From the NCBI GenBank assembly GCA_009602735.1, contig WELA01008917.1, positions 636,149-691,811 of the forward strand: a stretch of 55,663 nt of DNA, in the 5' to 3' direction. Made by a program: the position numbers and the translations under genes. The stretch is from Mesotaenium endlicherianum (taxonomy: Eukaryota; Streptophyta; Zygnematophyceae; Zygnematales; Mesotaeniaceae). A model generated the notes under the pieces. It did not search any database. It had not been told where the DNA came from and saw only the letters and a program-made list of their open reading frames with translations. Positions 43,081 through 53,939 of this stretch are shown one piece after another (position 1 is the first letter of the stretch; every line of letters begins with the position of its first letter).

Positions 43081-44283
43081 AAAGATCCGGTTTACCTAGA
43101 TCTCCAGGGTACTGGCTTGAACGGTGTAGCCGTAACGATGGACAGTATGGATAAAAGGAAAGAACACTCAAACTATTCGTTTGAGGACGGTTTTTGGTGG
43201 CACAATGGGCGCATTGCTGTCCCAGAAGGCCGAGTAAGACATGTGCTACTACGAGAAGCGCATGACTCTCCTTACTCAGGTCATCATGGAATTACCAAAA
43301 TCACACACTTTTTGCGCCGAGGGTACATTTGGCCGTCCCTTAAGGTTGATGTTGCCGAGTACATCATCAATTGCGCAATATGTCAGAGGAATAAGCCGAG
43401 CAATACGTTGCCGGCTGGGAAGTTGCAACCATTGGAACTTGCATGTGCTCCTTGGGAAAGCATAAGCCTCGACTTTGTCGTTGAATTGCCTACCACCGAT
43501 CGAGGACACAATGGGGTGCTAACGATCGTGGATTGTTTCACTAAGATGGTACACTTTGTGGCCACTACCCCAGCACTTGATGCCGTCGAGACCGCACGTC
43601 TCTTCGTAGATCACGTGTTCAAGTTGCATGGCATGCCGAAAGAAATCATAAGTGATCGTGACAGTAGATTTACGAGCCACTTCTGGCTGGAAGTTTGTTC
43701 GCATTTCGGCACGAAACTTAAGATGTCAACTAGCTTCCATCCTCAGACCGATGGTCAGACAGAACAAATGAACCGCATTCTGCAACAGCTCCTTAGGCAT
43801 TATGTGAATCCTCGCCAAGACGACTGGGATACCCTCCTTTCAGTTGCAGAGTTCGCAGTTAATAATGCTTATCAGGAAAGTGTTAAGAAAACTCCATTTT
43901 TCCTTAACTATGGGCGACATCCGCACACTCCTCTCACGTGCGTCGTTTACGCTGAGGCGGGGCTGTCAACCATGAGAGTACCAAGTGCAAGCCTATTTGT
44001 CCATTCTCTTCAAGAGGTGCACAAAAACGCGAAGCTGGCTTTAGCCGCTGCTCGAGATCGGCGGAAAAAGTTTGCTGACACGCACAGGATTGAGTTAAGT
44101 TTTCAAGTTGGCAATGAAGTATTTTTGCAAACTAAAAACCTCCAACTCAAGCACCCAGGAAAGCGCAAGCTTCTGCCTCGCTGGGTAGGCCCTTTTATCG
44201 TTATCGCAAAGGTTGGACTTGTTGCATACCGACTGGATTTGCCTAAATCCATGGGGCGAACGCATCCTGTGTTCCATGTTTAG
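43081..44283 (+). CDS. Element 3 pol, second part: integrase
   Basis: Continues the frame of 27713-30247 after the element 4 insertion. HHCC module: EAHDSPYSGHHGITKITHFL, then CAICQ. Catalytic acids in SLDFVVELP, IISDRDSRFTSHF and GQTEQMNR, with 35 residues between the last two (canonical DD35E). A GPY/F-like end (LPRWVGPFIVI) follows. The frame stops at TAG 44281-44283 in the segment VFHV, where a one-base shift leads into the chromodomain frame. Confidence 0.93.
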   Translation, partial: KDPVYLDLQGTGLNGVAVTMDSMDKRKEHSNYSFEDGFWWHNGRIAVPEGRVRHVLLREAHDSPYSGHHGITKITHFLRRGYIWPSLKVDVAEYIINCAICQRNKPSNTLPAGKLQPLELACAPWESISLDFVVELPTTDRGHNGVLTIVDCFTKMVHFVATTPALDAVETARLFVDHVFKLHGMPKEIISDRDSRFTSHFWLEVCSHFGTKLKMSTSFHPQTDGQTEQMNRILQQLLRHYVNPRQDDWDTLLSVAEFAVNNAYQESVKKTPFFLNYGRHPHTPLTCVVYAEAGLSTMRVPSASLFVHSLQEVHKNAKLALAAARDRRKKFADTHRIELSFQVGNEVFLQTKNLQLKHPGKRKLLPRWVGPFIVIAKVGLVAYRLDLPKSMGRTHPVFHV

Positions 44284-44605
44284 GTTCGATGGCCGCTATC
44301 AGCCACAAGCACCGAAATTGGAACTCGCCGATGATGATAAGGCCTGGGATGTAGAGGAGGTCTTAGGACACCGCTACACTCGTCATAAACCTCCACGCGT
44401 GGAGCTTTTGATAAAGTGCCTAGATTACGATTCCAGTTGGAACTCGTACGAACCTCAGGACAAAATCCTACTTAATTGTAAGGACCTGGTCCAACAATAT
44501 TGGTTACGATGGGCTGATGCTCAAAAGCTCTGCGCCGAGGCAAGTGTGCTACCAAGCGCTCTTCGTAAGCCATGGAACAAACGCAAAAGAGACGCGGCCA
44601 AGTAA
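44284..44605 (+). pseudogene. Element 3 chromodomain (separated by a frame change)
   Basis: Frame open to 44605 with AWDVEEVLGHRY, VELLIKCLDYDSSWNSYEP, the chromodomain pattern with L-I-K-C-L in place of the usual L-V-K-W-K-G. It lacks part of the aromatic cage typical of methyl-lysine readers, as in group II chromodomains. Confidence 0.82.
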
Positions 44606-44733
44606 TCGCTCTTTTCCGTCACTGTGATGATGCATAGTCCAATCGCTCACCAGTGTTTTCCGCTAGTCAAGGCTAGTATCGACACATCTACGACTTAAAA
44701 GACGTACGCTTAACGAGGACGTTAAGTTCTTTT

Positions 44734-44746
44734 AAGGGGGGAGGAG
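44734..44746 (+). other. Polypurine tract of element 3
   Basis: AAGGGGGGAGGAG directly before the 3' LTR. Confidence 0.8.
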
Positions 44747-45689
44747 TGTAACGATTTGAGCTTTTTAGGCGTATTTGGGACGTTTTCCCAATTACCTAAA
44801 ATACGTTATACTATTTATCATAAGTTATTTGATAAATGATTGCATCACATTGAATTATTCGCCACACACGTGTGCCGATTAATTCCCGGTCGATTGGCGA
44901 AACGACCGAGATACTATTGCAAATAGCGTCGTAGCGTAATTTGACTACTTCGCAAAAGTACGACATAATTATTCATAAAGTTACTTTGAATAATTATGAG
45001 ATGATATTTTAATTAATCATTGATTGACTAAATTATTTTGATTGTCATTATTACGAATAATGGACAATCACAGATTTCGGATTACGACTAGTCGTAATAC
45101 GAAGAAACTGTCGTATCATTAATACGAACAAATAGTCGTAAAGTCAAACGAAACGAAATATGCAAAGTCGCTTTGCATCCGAGCAAATTCAAACCCGCGA
45201 CTTTCGTTTGAAACGTTCACACCTAATCGATTGGCCAAAGTAGCTTTTTAAACTACCGGTTCCATGACGAAAGCACGTGTACGCGACTCCGCGATCAATC
45301 GCGACTTTTTCGGAAAGTCGCGAGAAAGCGAAAACGCCCGTTTGGCGCGAAACGGTTTTTCGGAAACCGTCGAAAAGTCTCCAAACGGCCAACTGCGCGT
45401 TTCGAGCATTCGGCCGAATGGGACACGTCCCTTCGACCGTTTTTGTTGAACATGAACCAGTGCCCTAGGTGGTGACTCGAAGCACTCCAGTGCCTCATGT
45501 TGTGCAGGTATAAATACCTGCAGTGTCATTATGAGTGCAACTCTTACAAGCACACATTCTACGTTAGTTTTCACTTTTGCTCTTTCGAGTATTCGTCAAT
45601 TTCCACAAGTATACAGATTTTCCTCCCACTTGAATTAAATATTCCTTGAATACCGAGAAAAGTTCCTCTCGAAAAGCAAAAACGTCACA
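44747..45689 (+). repeat. 3' LTR of element 3
   Basis: 943 bp, TGTAACGATTT...AACGTCACA, with TG...CA ends. Its last 687 bp match 25558-26245 closely. Confidence 0.93.
45509..45516 (+). promoter_or_regulatory. TATA box in element 3 3' LTR
   Basis: TATAAATA in the context GCAGGTATAAATACCTGCAG, conserved with the 5' LTR. Confidence 0.55.
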
Positions 45690-48600
45690 TAATACACTTC
45701 AGTGAACTAGGTGAAGCAAAGCAAGCAAACAACACATGAGCGTGTTATATTCACCTACCCAATGCAAGTAAAATTTAATCACAGCAAACTGTGATGCAAG
45801 CAACCATCTGACTTCACAATCAATAATTGAAGACATGCATGGATTTACCCCTACTCATAGTAGTCCTTCCTGTTGAAAGACACAATAGAGCAGCTCACAC
45901 CATGCAAACCACACCCAAATCAAACAGCCTCTTTTCGAGGTTAAACAATGAAAGAATGTCATTAAAGCTCAGCCTATTAAACTAAGCCTTTCTCCTTCTC
46001 TTGGTCTTCAACTCCTGCCGTGCTCACACCTTGAAAGCTCCTCACAAGCAATTTCTTGTGATTTAGGTAACTGCTCAAAATTAAGCGTACTGAAGGAAAA
46101 GGGAGACCAACTGGTGTGATGGCATTGAACGCCCTTACAAGATGAGTAGCATCAGGTCAATGAGCCCAAGAAAATTTTAATTTTTTAACCACATTTTCAA
46201 AACACACTAAGTTCAGAAAAACATATGGTTTTTAGCATTATGCTGGTCATCTCAAGCAATTCCCTGATGTGCCATGCATCATTGCTACCCAATCCCAACT
46301 TATGGCAATGTACTTACTCAGTTAGTACGTAAACTTGCTCTAACAGTGTACTGCAGCTCACAGTTTACACAAGTCAGTCACTGATGCTCCTGATATTAAT
46401 GCAGTAAATACATAGGATGTGGCAGTGTAAGACTCAGTTAGTATATACACTTGCTGCTGAGTATGCAGGTAAGCAGAGCTTACTTAATACTCCTAATACA
46501 CATCCCATCTCCCTCTTCCCAACTTAAATAGCTGTCGACCCGACAGCTCTGACCACATAAGCACACCAAGAAGTGCCTACAACTCCGCATCATAAGAACC
46601 ACACAGAGTGAAAGGCACAGAGGATTGCGGCGATACGAGTGGGTGGAGAAGAATCAACGAAGGAAAATCAAGAGAGGACATAGAGTGCAAACACCCAAGT
46701 AAGCAAGAAAGAAAGTCCCCCCCTCAAAAAAAATAGTTCATTTTTTCGGACGAGTAATGCCCAGAGTGGCATAGGGAAGAGTGTACTGCCATTCAAACCC
46801 TCTCACCCTAAATCTCTGTCCATGAATAACCCAAACTCAAGCGAGCGTATTACACCCCTCCATTTGGAAGTGTAGATAGCTTGCTATGAGATAAGGACAT
46901 TCGGCCCCATTAGCAAGTTCCTGCAATACCAAAGAGTAGCTCAATTAGCTGACTCTACCAACGCATGCATACAAGGACTTATACTAGTCATTCCTAGCAA
47001 GACATACACCAAAATGACAACCACCAAATAGTGAGAGTCAATAATCCAAGTGAAAAGAGAACAGAAACAACCAACTGTATCATAGTTTTGATGTATCAGG
47101 ATACTCCCTCCTTCAGGCCTTACTGCCTGAAGTTGCCCAAAGGACAGGTGGGGAACCGTCACGTGCCAACGTCCAGCATGCCAACTCCTCGGCCTCTCTC
47201 GACCTGTATGTCACCATTGCTTCACACTCTGCTTGCTGGTCTCAGTATGTCAAACAGACAACAAGCAAGTGTGTAAGTTGTCTTCAATGAGCTAAGCTAC
47301 GCGTGGTAAACACCACACCCTAGCTGCATGAGTCTGCTCAAGATCAGATGACTCCATCTTACATAGTTTCCAGGAGGGCGAGGCAAATATTGGGATCACA
47401 TAGATTCAACCAATGACAATGGGCAAACTCACTATAGCTCAAAACTAAGTTCCAGTCTAGGGGCACATACATGGCACCTATTGCAATTGCAACAAGCACT
47501 TAGCAAGCCAATAACAACAGCGTGCATAAATCATTGGTAAGACTTTCACACTGTAACCCCAAGCTAGCAAGAAGAATGTTTGTGCATCAGACTGAACAAG
47601 ATAATTCAAGCCATGCATTGCGAGAACGCCTATTATATCAATGGTCACTTCTGCCTTTACTTAGGTGTGCATAGTGAATCTATTACAGCAGGGCCCATTT
47701 TACACCTGCTCTACGGTAGGCTAACGGCAATCCACTACCTCTAGCACCCGAAATGCAAATTCCATGCACCTGACGCATATACCAATGCACCTTGCATGCT
47801 ACCTAGCATGCGCCTCTAGCGAGCTCAGTTAGCTGCGAGGCCGGCAGAAACTTAGCACACTGCTAATATGCCCAAATTGTCCCTATGACGAAGACACATA
47901 CCTCCTTACCCTTGACCAAGTGTACAGGTGGCATCTAAAAACATATAGCCAACTGGACCTAAGGCAAGTAGTCAAACCCCCTCTAGTATCCACGTTGACT
48001 TAATATACAGCAGTCAACACATCGTACAGACCCAAGTCTCGATATGCTGATCTATCTAAGTTCGCTGGCTCCAACAAGCCATAATCCCTTAGTAAGACAT
48101 GCCAAGCACCAAGTATGGCAACACTCAAAGCTCATTCAACTCAAGCACTTAAAGTACGCATTGACCGCGACTGCTCTCGAACACTTAACCCTTAATAAGC
48201 CATGCAAAATAAAAGAGAGTCAAAGGAAAGCCCTTGCGTCCGTTAACCAAAGCCCTTAATCCCTTCAACCACATTAGGTCAAATAATCCAACAAACTGAC
48301 TTAACCTAAGTCAGCAATCACATAAGACCCGCATCTATAAACCTCAGCACACTGACTAAACTCATCTTAAGCTTAAACCCCAAGCTCCTACGATCCCATC
48401 AAGTACCACAAAAGTACCGTCTCATACATAGCATTCAAGCACAAGGCACATACCCTAAACCCTCCAAGCACCCGTCAATGTGGCAAACGAGAGTAGCACA
48501 CACTGTCACAGCCAACGTTGGGGATAAAAGGTATCTGTAGGATGCCATTGTCGCTGCCGGAGCCTCTTCACATAGAAGTTGGAGCATGCTGATGCTTGTG

Positions 48601-49133
48601 GACAACGTAGTGCACTTGGATCGTGGGATAACCTGTCGTCAATCCATACTTGGAAACTTAAGTTAGTAAATCATGTGTGCACGCACTGTCTCAATTGCTC
48701 AACACCTGCAGCCATACCCAAGCACCCTCAACCTAACTACCAGATATATAATGAGAGAGGAACGTCTCTTGCAAAGCAACAAGCTTAAACCCCAAGGGAT
48801 AGCACAACCAACTAACAAGTCGTCTAAGCACAGCTAAAGTGCACACCCCTCTCTATACTAGCCGTGGATTGCATATAACAACACACAACGACTATGATCA
48901 AGTGAGGTAAATGAATCATATCCAGCTTGCTAGAATGCAACTCCCTTGCGGCTGCCCTTGATGCTTGCAGACACCTCTTCCATCAAGCCTCCACTTTAGG
49001 CTTCTCATTGCGTGGATCTGTACACAAGAAGCTAGGAAAGTCAAGTTAGTATGCCGCATAATACATTGAGCCAAGAGACACACTAGGTGAGCAAGTGGAA
49101 GGATCTTGGATTGGATGTGCCATGCTCTAAAGC
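45690..49133. other. Unassigned non-coding stretch, plus strand rich in A and C
   Basis: No frame with recognisable domains, no terminal repeats. From about 46300 to 48900 the plus strand is visibly poor in G and rich in A and C. It could be a retroelement leader, an intron, or remnant DNA; I cannot assign it. Confidence 0.55.
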
Positions 49134-50018
49134 GTGTAAAATTAGGGAGCAATCTTCGCCCTTATAATTAATTCTGTTTATTCATCTATACCCCTTGGCT
49201 CACTTACCGTAGGGTGCCATAATTGCACACTAACACAAGGCACAAGAAAAAGGCGAGCTTGAGGACTAGAGCTTCTCCTCAGAAGACTCATGGCCTCTTG
49301 TTTACTAGGCATACAAGCATGTATAAGCACATACACAACATCAGGGGACTGAATAGCAAAGGCGCTCTCATTCAGATGACCACAAAGTAGCTAAAACACT
49401 TTTCACTGACTTAGGTGCAAAACCATGGAATCTGTCCGCTATGTGACCCCGAAATATCAGAGGGTATAACTTTGTTAATACTAGTCCAAATTGAGCAAAC
49501 TCAACGCCAACGGACGCATTTTGACGAGGCCTTTCCGAAAAGTCCTAGTTTGCTCCGTTTGGAGCATAGACAAAGATGCCAAGTTGATTTCTGTGAAAGC
49601 TGGTCATAATAACAAACCTAAAGGTGCACGCATGACTTGCAAGTAGAAAATCCGACTCTAAAGCCTACTGTCCAGAATGAGGTACCACGAGATCCCAGCG
49701 TGCTATGTACCAAGTGACCACCTGGTTGACCACGGCGCAAGGTGTGCCGTTTTGTGGGAAAGCCGTTAAGTTGGGACTCACGGATCTAGGTATAACGACC
49801 ATATTGATTGGTCGGTTGACTGAAGTCCTAACCGTTAAGTTGACTGACGGCGGCTCCGCTTACCCAGGAGTTAACCACACTGGTAGGACATCGGTTTACC
49901 GAGTCTCAGTCGACCTCTCGACTTTCAGTGTACTACGGTCACATGTGCCAATCTACAAATAATATTCTAAATGAATATATCTATCCTCGGCATAATGAGT
50001 CCAAGTATACTAATTATA
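49134..50018 (-). repeat. Partial LTR of the TGTAATGAATC family
   Basis: Aligns with 24530-25440 in the same orientation, from CGTGTAAAAT to CAAGTATACTAA. Both ends are missing. Confidence 0.85.
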
Positions 50019-50024
50019 CTAATC

Positions 50025-50228
50025 TAACTCTCTCCTCCTCAGCCTGTTGTGCTGCGACTGCGGCAATAGCAGTTGCCTCATCTGCAGCCTCTCTAGCTGC
50101 AGTATCTGCCACTGCTTCAGAATAGGTACGGGTTCCCGCTATATGGCTTTCAGCCTGTTTTTGACATTCTCGTTATCCTGGTTCTCCATATCTCGGGAGT
50201 TGCTAGTTTGAGACCTTGTCCTTACCAT
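50025..50228 (-). pseudogene. Gag N-terminal fragment next to an LTR
   Basis: From ATG 50228 the minus strand reads MVRTRSQTSNSRDMENQDN, a common gypsy gag opening, then a stop; another frame gives an Ala/Glu-rich helix (EAVADTAAREAADEATAI). The rest of the element is missing: a truncated LTR follows directly at 50018. Confidence 0.65.
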
Positions 50229-50247
50229 ACATAGAAAACTGTGATAA

Positions 50248-50261
50248 CAGTTCCGATACCA
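50248..50261 (-). other. Primer-binding site
   Basis: TGGTATCGGAACTG on the minus strand, one base after the LTR end at 50263; initiator-Met-like in its first bases. Confidence 0.7.
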
Positions 50262-50262
50262 C

Positions 50263-50978
50263 TGAAATGAATCGACTTACCAGTAGGCAATTGACAATTA
50301 ATGAAGATCTTTATATCAGCGAGTAATCTTTATGGTATTTTGTAATAATTGATTAAACAGCAAAAGACATCACACTAGCAGTGGACAAAACTCGCAAGTC
50401 AAATGCAAGTAAACTCGCATCAATAATGCAATCAGTTAACTCATACATAAGCAAGGCTAGAAGACAGTGCGTATCAATGGCTTCTCGCCTTGGATTGAGA
50501 TATCTCTCAGTAAGCAATACAAGAAAGTTGGCCTTGTTTTCTAATGCCGATCTCGAGAGCAATGTCTAGCATATATACATGGAATGAGTATACTGTTCAA
50601 CGGCAAGTGCGATGGCACCGCCTACGCAGGAGTTAACCACGTTGGTAGGACCTCGGTTAACCAAATCCACCGCCATCTCCCATCATCCCGAATTGCCATC
50701 CATTCGAAGGATGTCATCTGGCTATTCATCTAGCATATCAAACTTAGATGCATATAGGCAGTTCGCTGCTACCGAGTACGGAAGTCAGCTGGCTGTCAAA
50801 GAATGTGTCAGCAAGCTGACTTAAGTTGACTTCAGCCTGCTGCTCTCGGCTGAGTCATTTAATTGACAATAATATAAAGTCCAGCAGACTGAATATTAAC
50901 TAAAGTTTAGCAAGATGAATTTAATTATTTATTATACATAAATAAATATTACATCTACTAATATACTGATTCATTACA
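50263..50978 (-). repeat. LTR of a TGTAATGAATC-family relative
   Basis: Minus-strand TGTAATGAATCAGTATA...GATTCATTTCA, 716 bp, with the same two ends as the solo LTR at 15675-16934 but a shorter, divergent middle. Confidence 0.82.
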
Positions 50979-50980
50979 AA

Positions 50981-51725
50981 AAATGCGCGATTATCGACAA
51001 ATTTTGTGCAATCACAAAAATTGGCACACATGATCATAGACAAGTCTGATAGGTCTAAAATTTAAAAAACATGCTCTTGGAGGTAATACCTGTCCATAGG
51101 CACTGAAAAACACCATTCAAACAAAAGCTCCAAAAGTTGTGAATCAGCCTTGCTTCAGGCGTGCGAGCTTTGACACCTGGCAATATTTGCACGTGTGTAG
51201 CTCCTCCAAGATTTGTCAAAATGCATTTTATTTGATTGCACAAATTCATCATAAGGTCATAAGTGGGTAGATGAAATTAGAGTCAATTTGAGCTCATGAG
51301 GAAGCCATGGTGCCCTGCACAGTGACATGCAGAATTTGTCATGAAATGCACAAATGCGCGGTTATTGACAAATTTTGTGCAATCACAAAAACTGGCACAC
51401 ATGATCACAGACAAGTCTGATGGGTCTAATATTTTAAGGAAATACTCCTGGAGGTAGTACCTGTCTATAGGCTCTGAAAAATTCCCATGCCTACAAAAGC
51501 TCCAAAAGTTGTGAAGCAACCATGCTTCAGGCGTGCGAACTTTGACACCTTGCAATATGTGCACGTATGTAGCTCCTCCAGGATTTGTCAAAACACTGAT
51601 GTATTTAGTTGCACAGGTTCATCATAGGAACATGGAAGGGTGCATGAAATTTTAGTCCATTTGGGCATACGTGGAAGCCATGGTGACTTGCACACCGGCA
51701 TGAAAAATAGACTGTTTCGCCTTCC
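50981..51725. repeat. Tandem duplication, 371-bp unit, two copies
   Basis: The unit starting AAATGCGCGATTATCGACAA recurs as AAATGCGCGGTTATTGACAA 371 bp later. Long shared blocks such as TTTTGTGCAATCACAAAAA and AGCTCCAAAAGTTGTGAA show about 80-85 percent similarity by eye. No coding content. Confidence 0.85.
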
Positions 51726-52427
51726 GTGACCATATAAATATCACTAAAAACAGAATTTCTCACTGAATACAACTCTGATTGGGCGGAAATTTTTGGAGAA
51801 AATGGAAAAACATGCATATATACCTAAATCTGAAAATTTAGACATTTCCAACAAATCCGTCGGAAACGGCGGTAAAAAGTACAAAACTGCCCCTAAATGT
51901 CCTCAAAAGGCCATTTTGAGTTTCAGGTGTAATTAACTTCATCAACCTTTTTTATCAAAATCATTACAGAAACCCACTCTACAAATCTATGACCTTACAT
52001 AAGTGGCACCATCAACCGTTACAAGTACGCAAGAAAGTGGTGGACACACTGCTGACTTCTCCCAAAATTTGCGCATACGTCTAATTTGCCGTACTAACAC
52101 TTCGTATAATGCACGTATGCTCTCTAAGAAAAGAGCTTATGATTATCTTCTTTAAATGTTTCAAAAATGGAAGTTGCCTTCATACAAGTCGATAGCTGAG
52201 ATTAACTTGTGCAAATTGTGTACTTCTGATGCGCTCGTCATTCTCAACTTAACACAATCGACGAAAATTGAAGCTTTGAGATTCTACACAAATGATTTTA
52301 CTTTGCTTTCACACGCTTAGCATTTTATAATGTAATGCAACATACAACAACAACCGTGCCATGTATATGTTACTATGGAATATGTAAATCATGCACCAGT
52401 ATTTCATAACAGGCTAGAGGGTAGGTC
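51726..52427. other. No recognised feature
   Basis: AT-rich, no meaningful frame, no terminal repeats seen. Confidence 0.5.
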
Positions 52428-52677
52428 AAAAAATTATAAATAGGCATAAGTTCTTCGTTACATATCCGTTTCTACTTCTGTAAATATCTACGGGTACCTA
52501 ATTATAAGACCTTTCATCCACTTTTATTTGTGAGCACATTTTGCGTTTAAAATGTTCAGTAAATTTATAGATCTTTTTTATTGAAAGGTCGCTGCCTCCT
52601 TGAGTAAAATTGAAACTAGTTTGGTTCCTCGTGAGTTGTGAGTTAGTATGCTTCCACTATGGAACTTTGCCCCTTCA
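52428..52677 (+). repeat. Decayed LTR fragment of the element 1 family
   Basis: Aligns to the last 250 bp of element 1's 5' LTR: AAATTATAAATAGGCATAA, ACTTCTGTAAAT, CTACGGGT, CCTTTCATCC, GCTTCCACTA and a CCCCTTCA end. Many substitutions, so an old copy. Confidence 0.82.
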
Positions 52678-52891
52678 ATTTAGTGTGCGTCATTGTGTCT
52701 AGCATTTTTGGCTGCAACGTTGATGATTTGATCTTTGCTTTCCAAGTGATTCAGCCCGTAATGTGTTAACGCGTTGCGACCTTTTTTGTTTGAATAGTGC
52801 TTTCATAGTCTAAAAAGAAGAATCTTTATATTTATATGTAATAGAGGATCAAGAAAAGTCTGTCTTGCTCAAGGTTGAAAACTGAAATCAA

Positions 52892-53891
52892 TGTCATGAT
52901 TTATTGAGTCGAGGTTGCCGCACAAAACCGAGCTCCACATGTGTGAACCATCAACCTAGGAAGGCCGACTTTGCATAGACTTTCCGCATCCATATGTTGA
53001 CCTTTTCTCAATTTCCAAGTCACCAAAGTGTAGCGCGTCGAGTCACCTTCCGAATGGCACCAGGTTCGCGTCATTTGGTCATGTATCGCGCGAGATATGA
53101 GCGATCTAGTCCGCGTCACCTACCGGCCCCTAGCGGATCCTCACCAAAGGGCAATGTGTGTTTCAATGTGCACATTCTTGCCTATTCGTGACCCCCTAAA
53201 ACCCCTAGCTTGTGCGCACAAATCCGCGAGCCCCTTAGCCTACATAAGCTTTGCATTTCCATAGTATATGTGCATCATTGAGGCTATAACTTGGTGACTG
53301 CATCACCTACTCCTAGAGGAAGCTTCCTCAATTTTCAGATCCACTTTTGAGGCGCTATCTAGGTAGAACCACCCAAGGTAAGCTCGGCCAATGAGGGACA
53401 TGTAGCATATCCTACGCACCTTGCTTTGATTGGTTTGAGTAATGCCTAGCCTATAGGAGTGCTAGTACATGCCTTGTACACATTAGTGGACATAGGAGAG
53501 CCTCCTAGAATGACTACATGCATTGGATCCGCCGCGTACCCCGCCGGATTTCCAGGAGTATAAATACTAGAGATGTCCCTAGAAGAGACATCTTTTAGAA
53601 GTCCATTATGCCAGGTGTAAGTAACAGAGATTATCAGTAAAGCTTACACTTTTATCTCTTGTGTTTTCAGGACCACTTAGTTACTCTCTTGTGAAGAGCA
53701 AGCCCTCCAGGCTTCCAGTCACTTGAAGAACTTCACAAGTGGTGAGCAAAGTCACAGCTTAAGCCCTTGCCATAGGACTACTCTGAAGATCATGATGTGC
53801 TTCCAGTGATCTTTTGGGCCATACTTCATTAGTTGTTTTCCTACCAGATTACAGTCTTGAGGTGCTCACTCTGGAGAGTACACATACCTTA
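52892..53891 (+). repeat. 5' LTR of element 5
   Basis: 1000 bp, TGTCATGATTTATTGAG at the start, with the same end context (CCTTACTTCTAAAAG) as element 4's 5' LTR. No 137-bp segment is present. Confidence 0.93.
53559..53566 (+). promoter_or_regulatory. TATA box in element 5 LTR
   Basis: TATAAATA at the same place as in element 4's LTRs. Confidence 0.55.
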
Positions 53892-53939
53892 CTTCTAAAA
53901 GATCTCTCTTTGCCTGCAAGCAATTAGAACCTTCAGCGT

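Larger units (their letters stand above)
25558..45689 (+). mobile_element. Element 3: Ty3/gypsy chromodomain retrotransposon, split by element 4
   Basis: 5' LTR (truncated), primer site, gag, pol, chromodomain, polypurine tract and complete 3' LTR. Its pol frame is interrupted at 30247/43081 by element 4; both sides are in frame after removing the insert and one TCTC. It has a stop in gag and a frame change before the chromodomain. Confidence 0.94.

Noticed and set aside
25746..45574. Recurring 60-108 residue frames at 25746-26130 and 45189-45574
   Set aside because: They fall inside the two LTRs of element 3 and reflect LTR identity.
31084..53191. A 64-65 residue frame recurring at 31084-31278, 42777-42971 and 52994-53191
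   Set aside because: It recurs only because it lies in the element 4 LTR; no coding signature, and differences do not look constrained.
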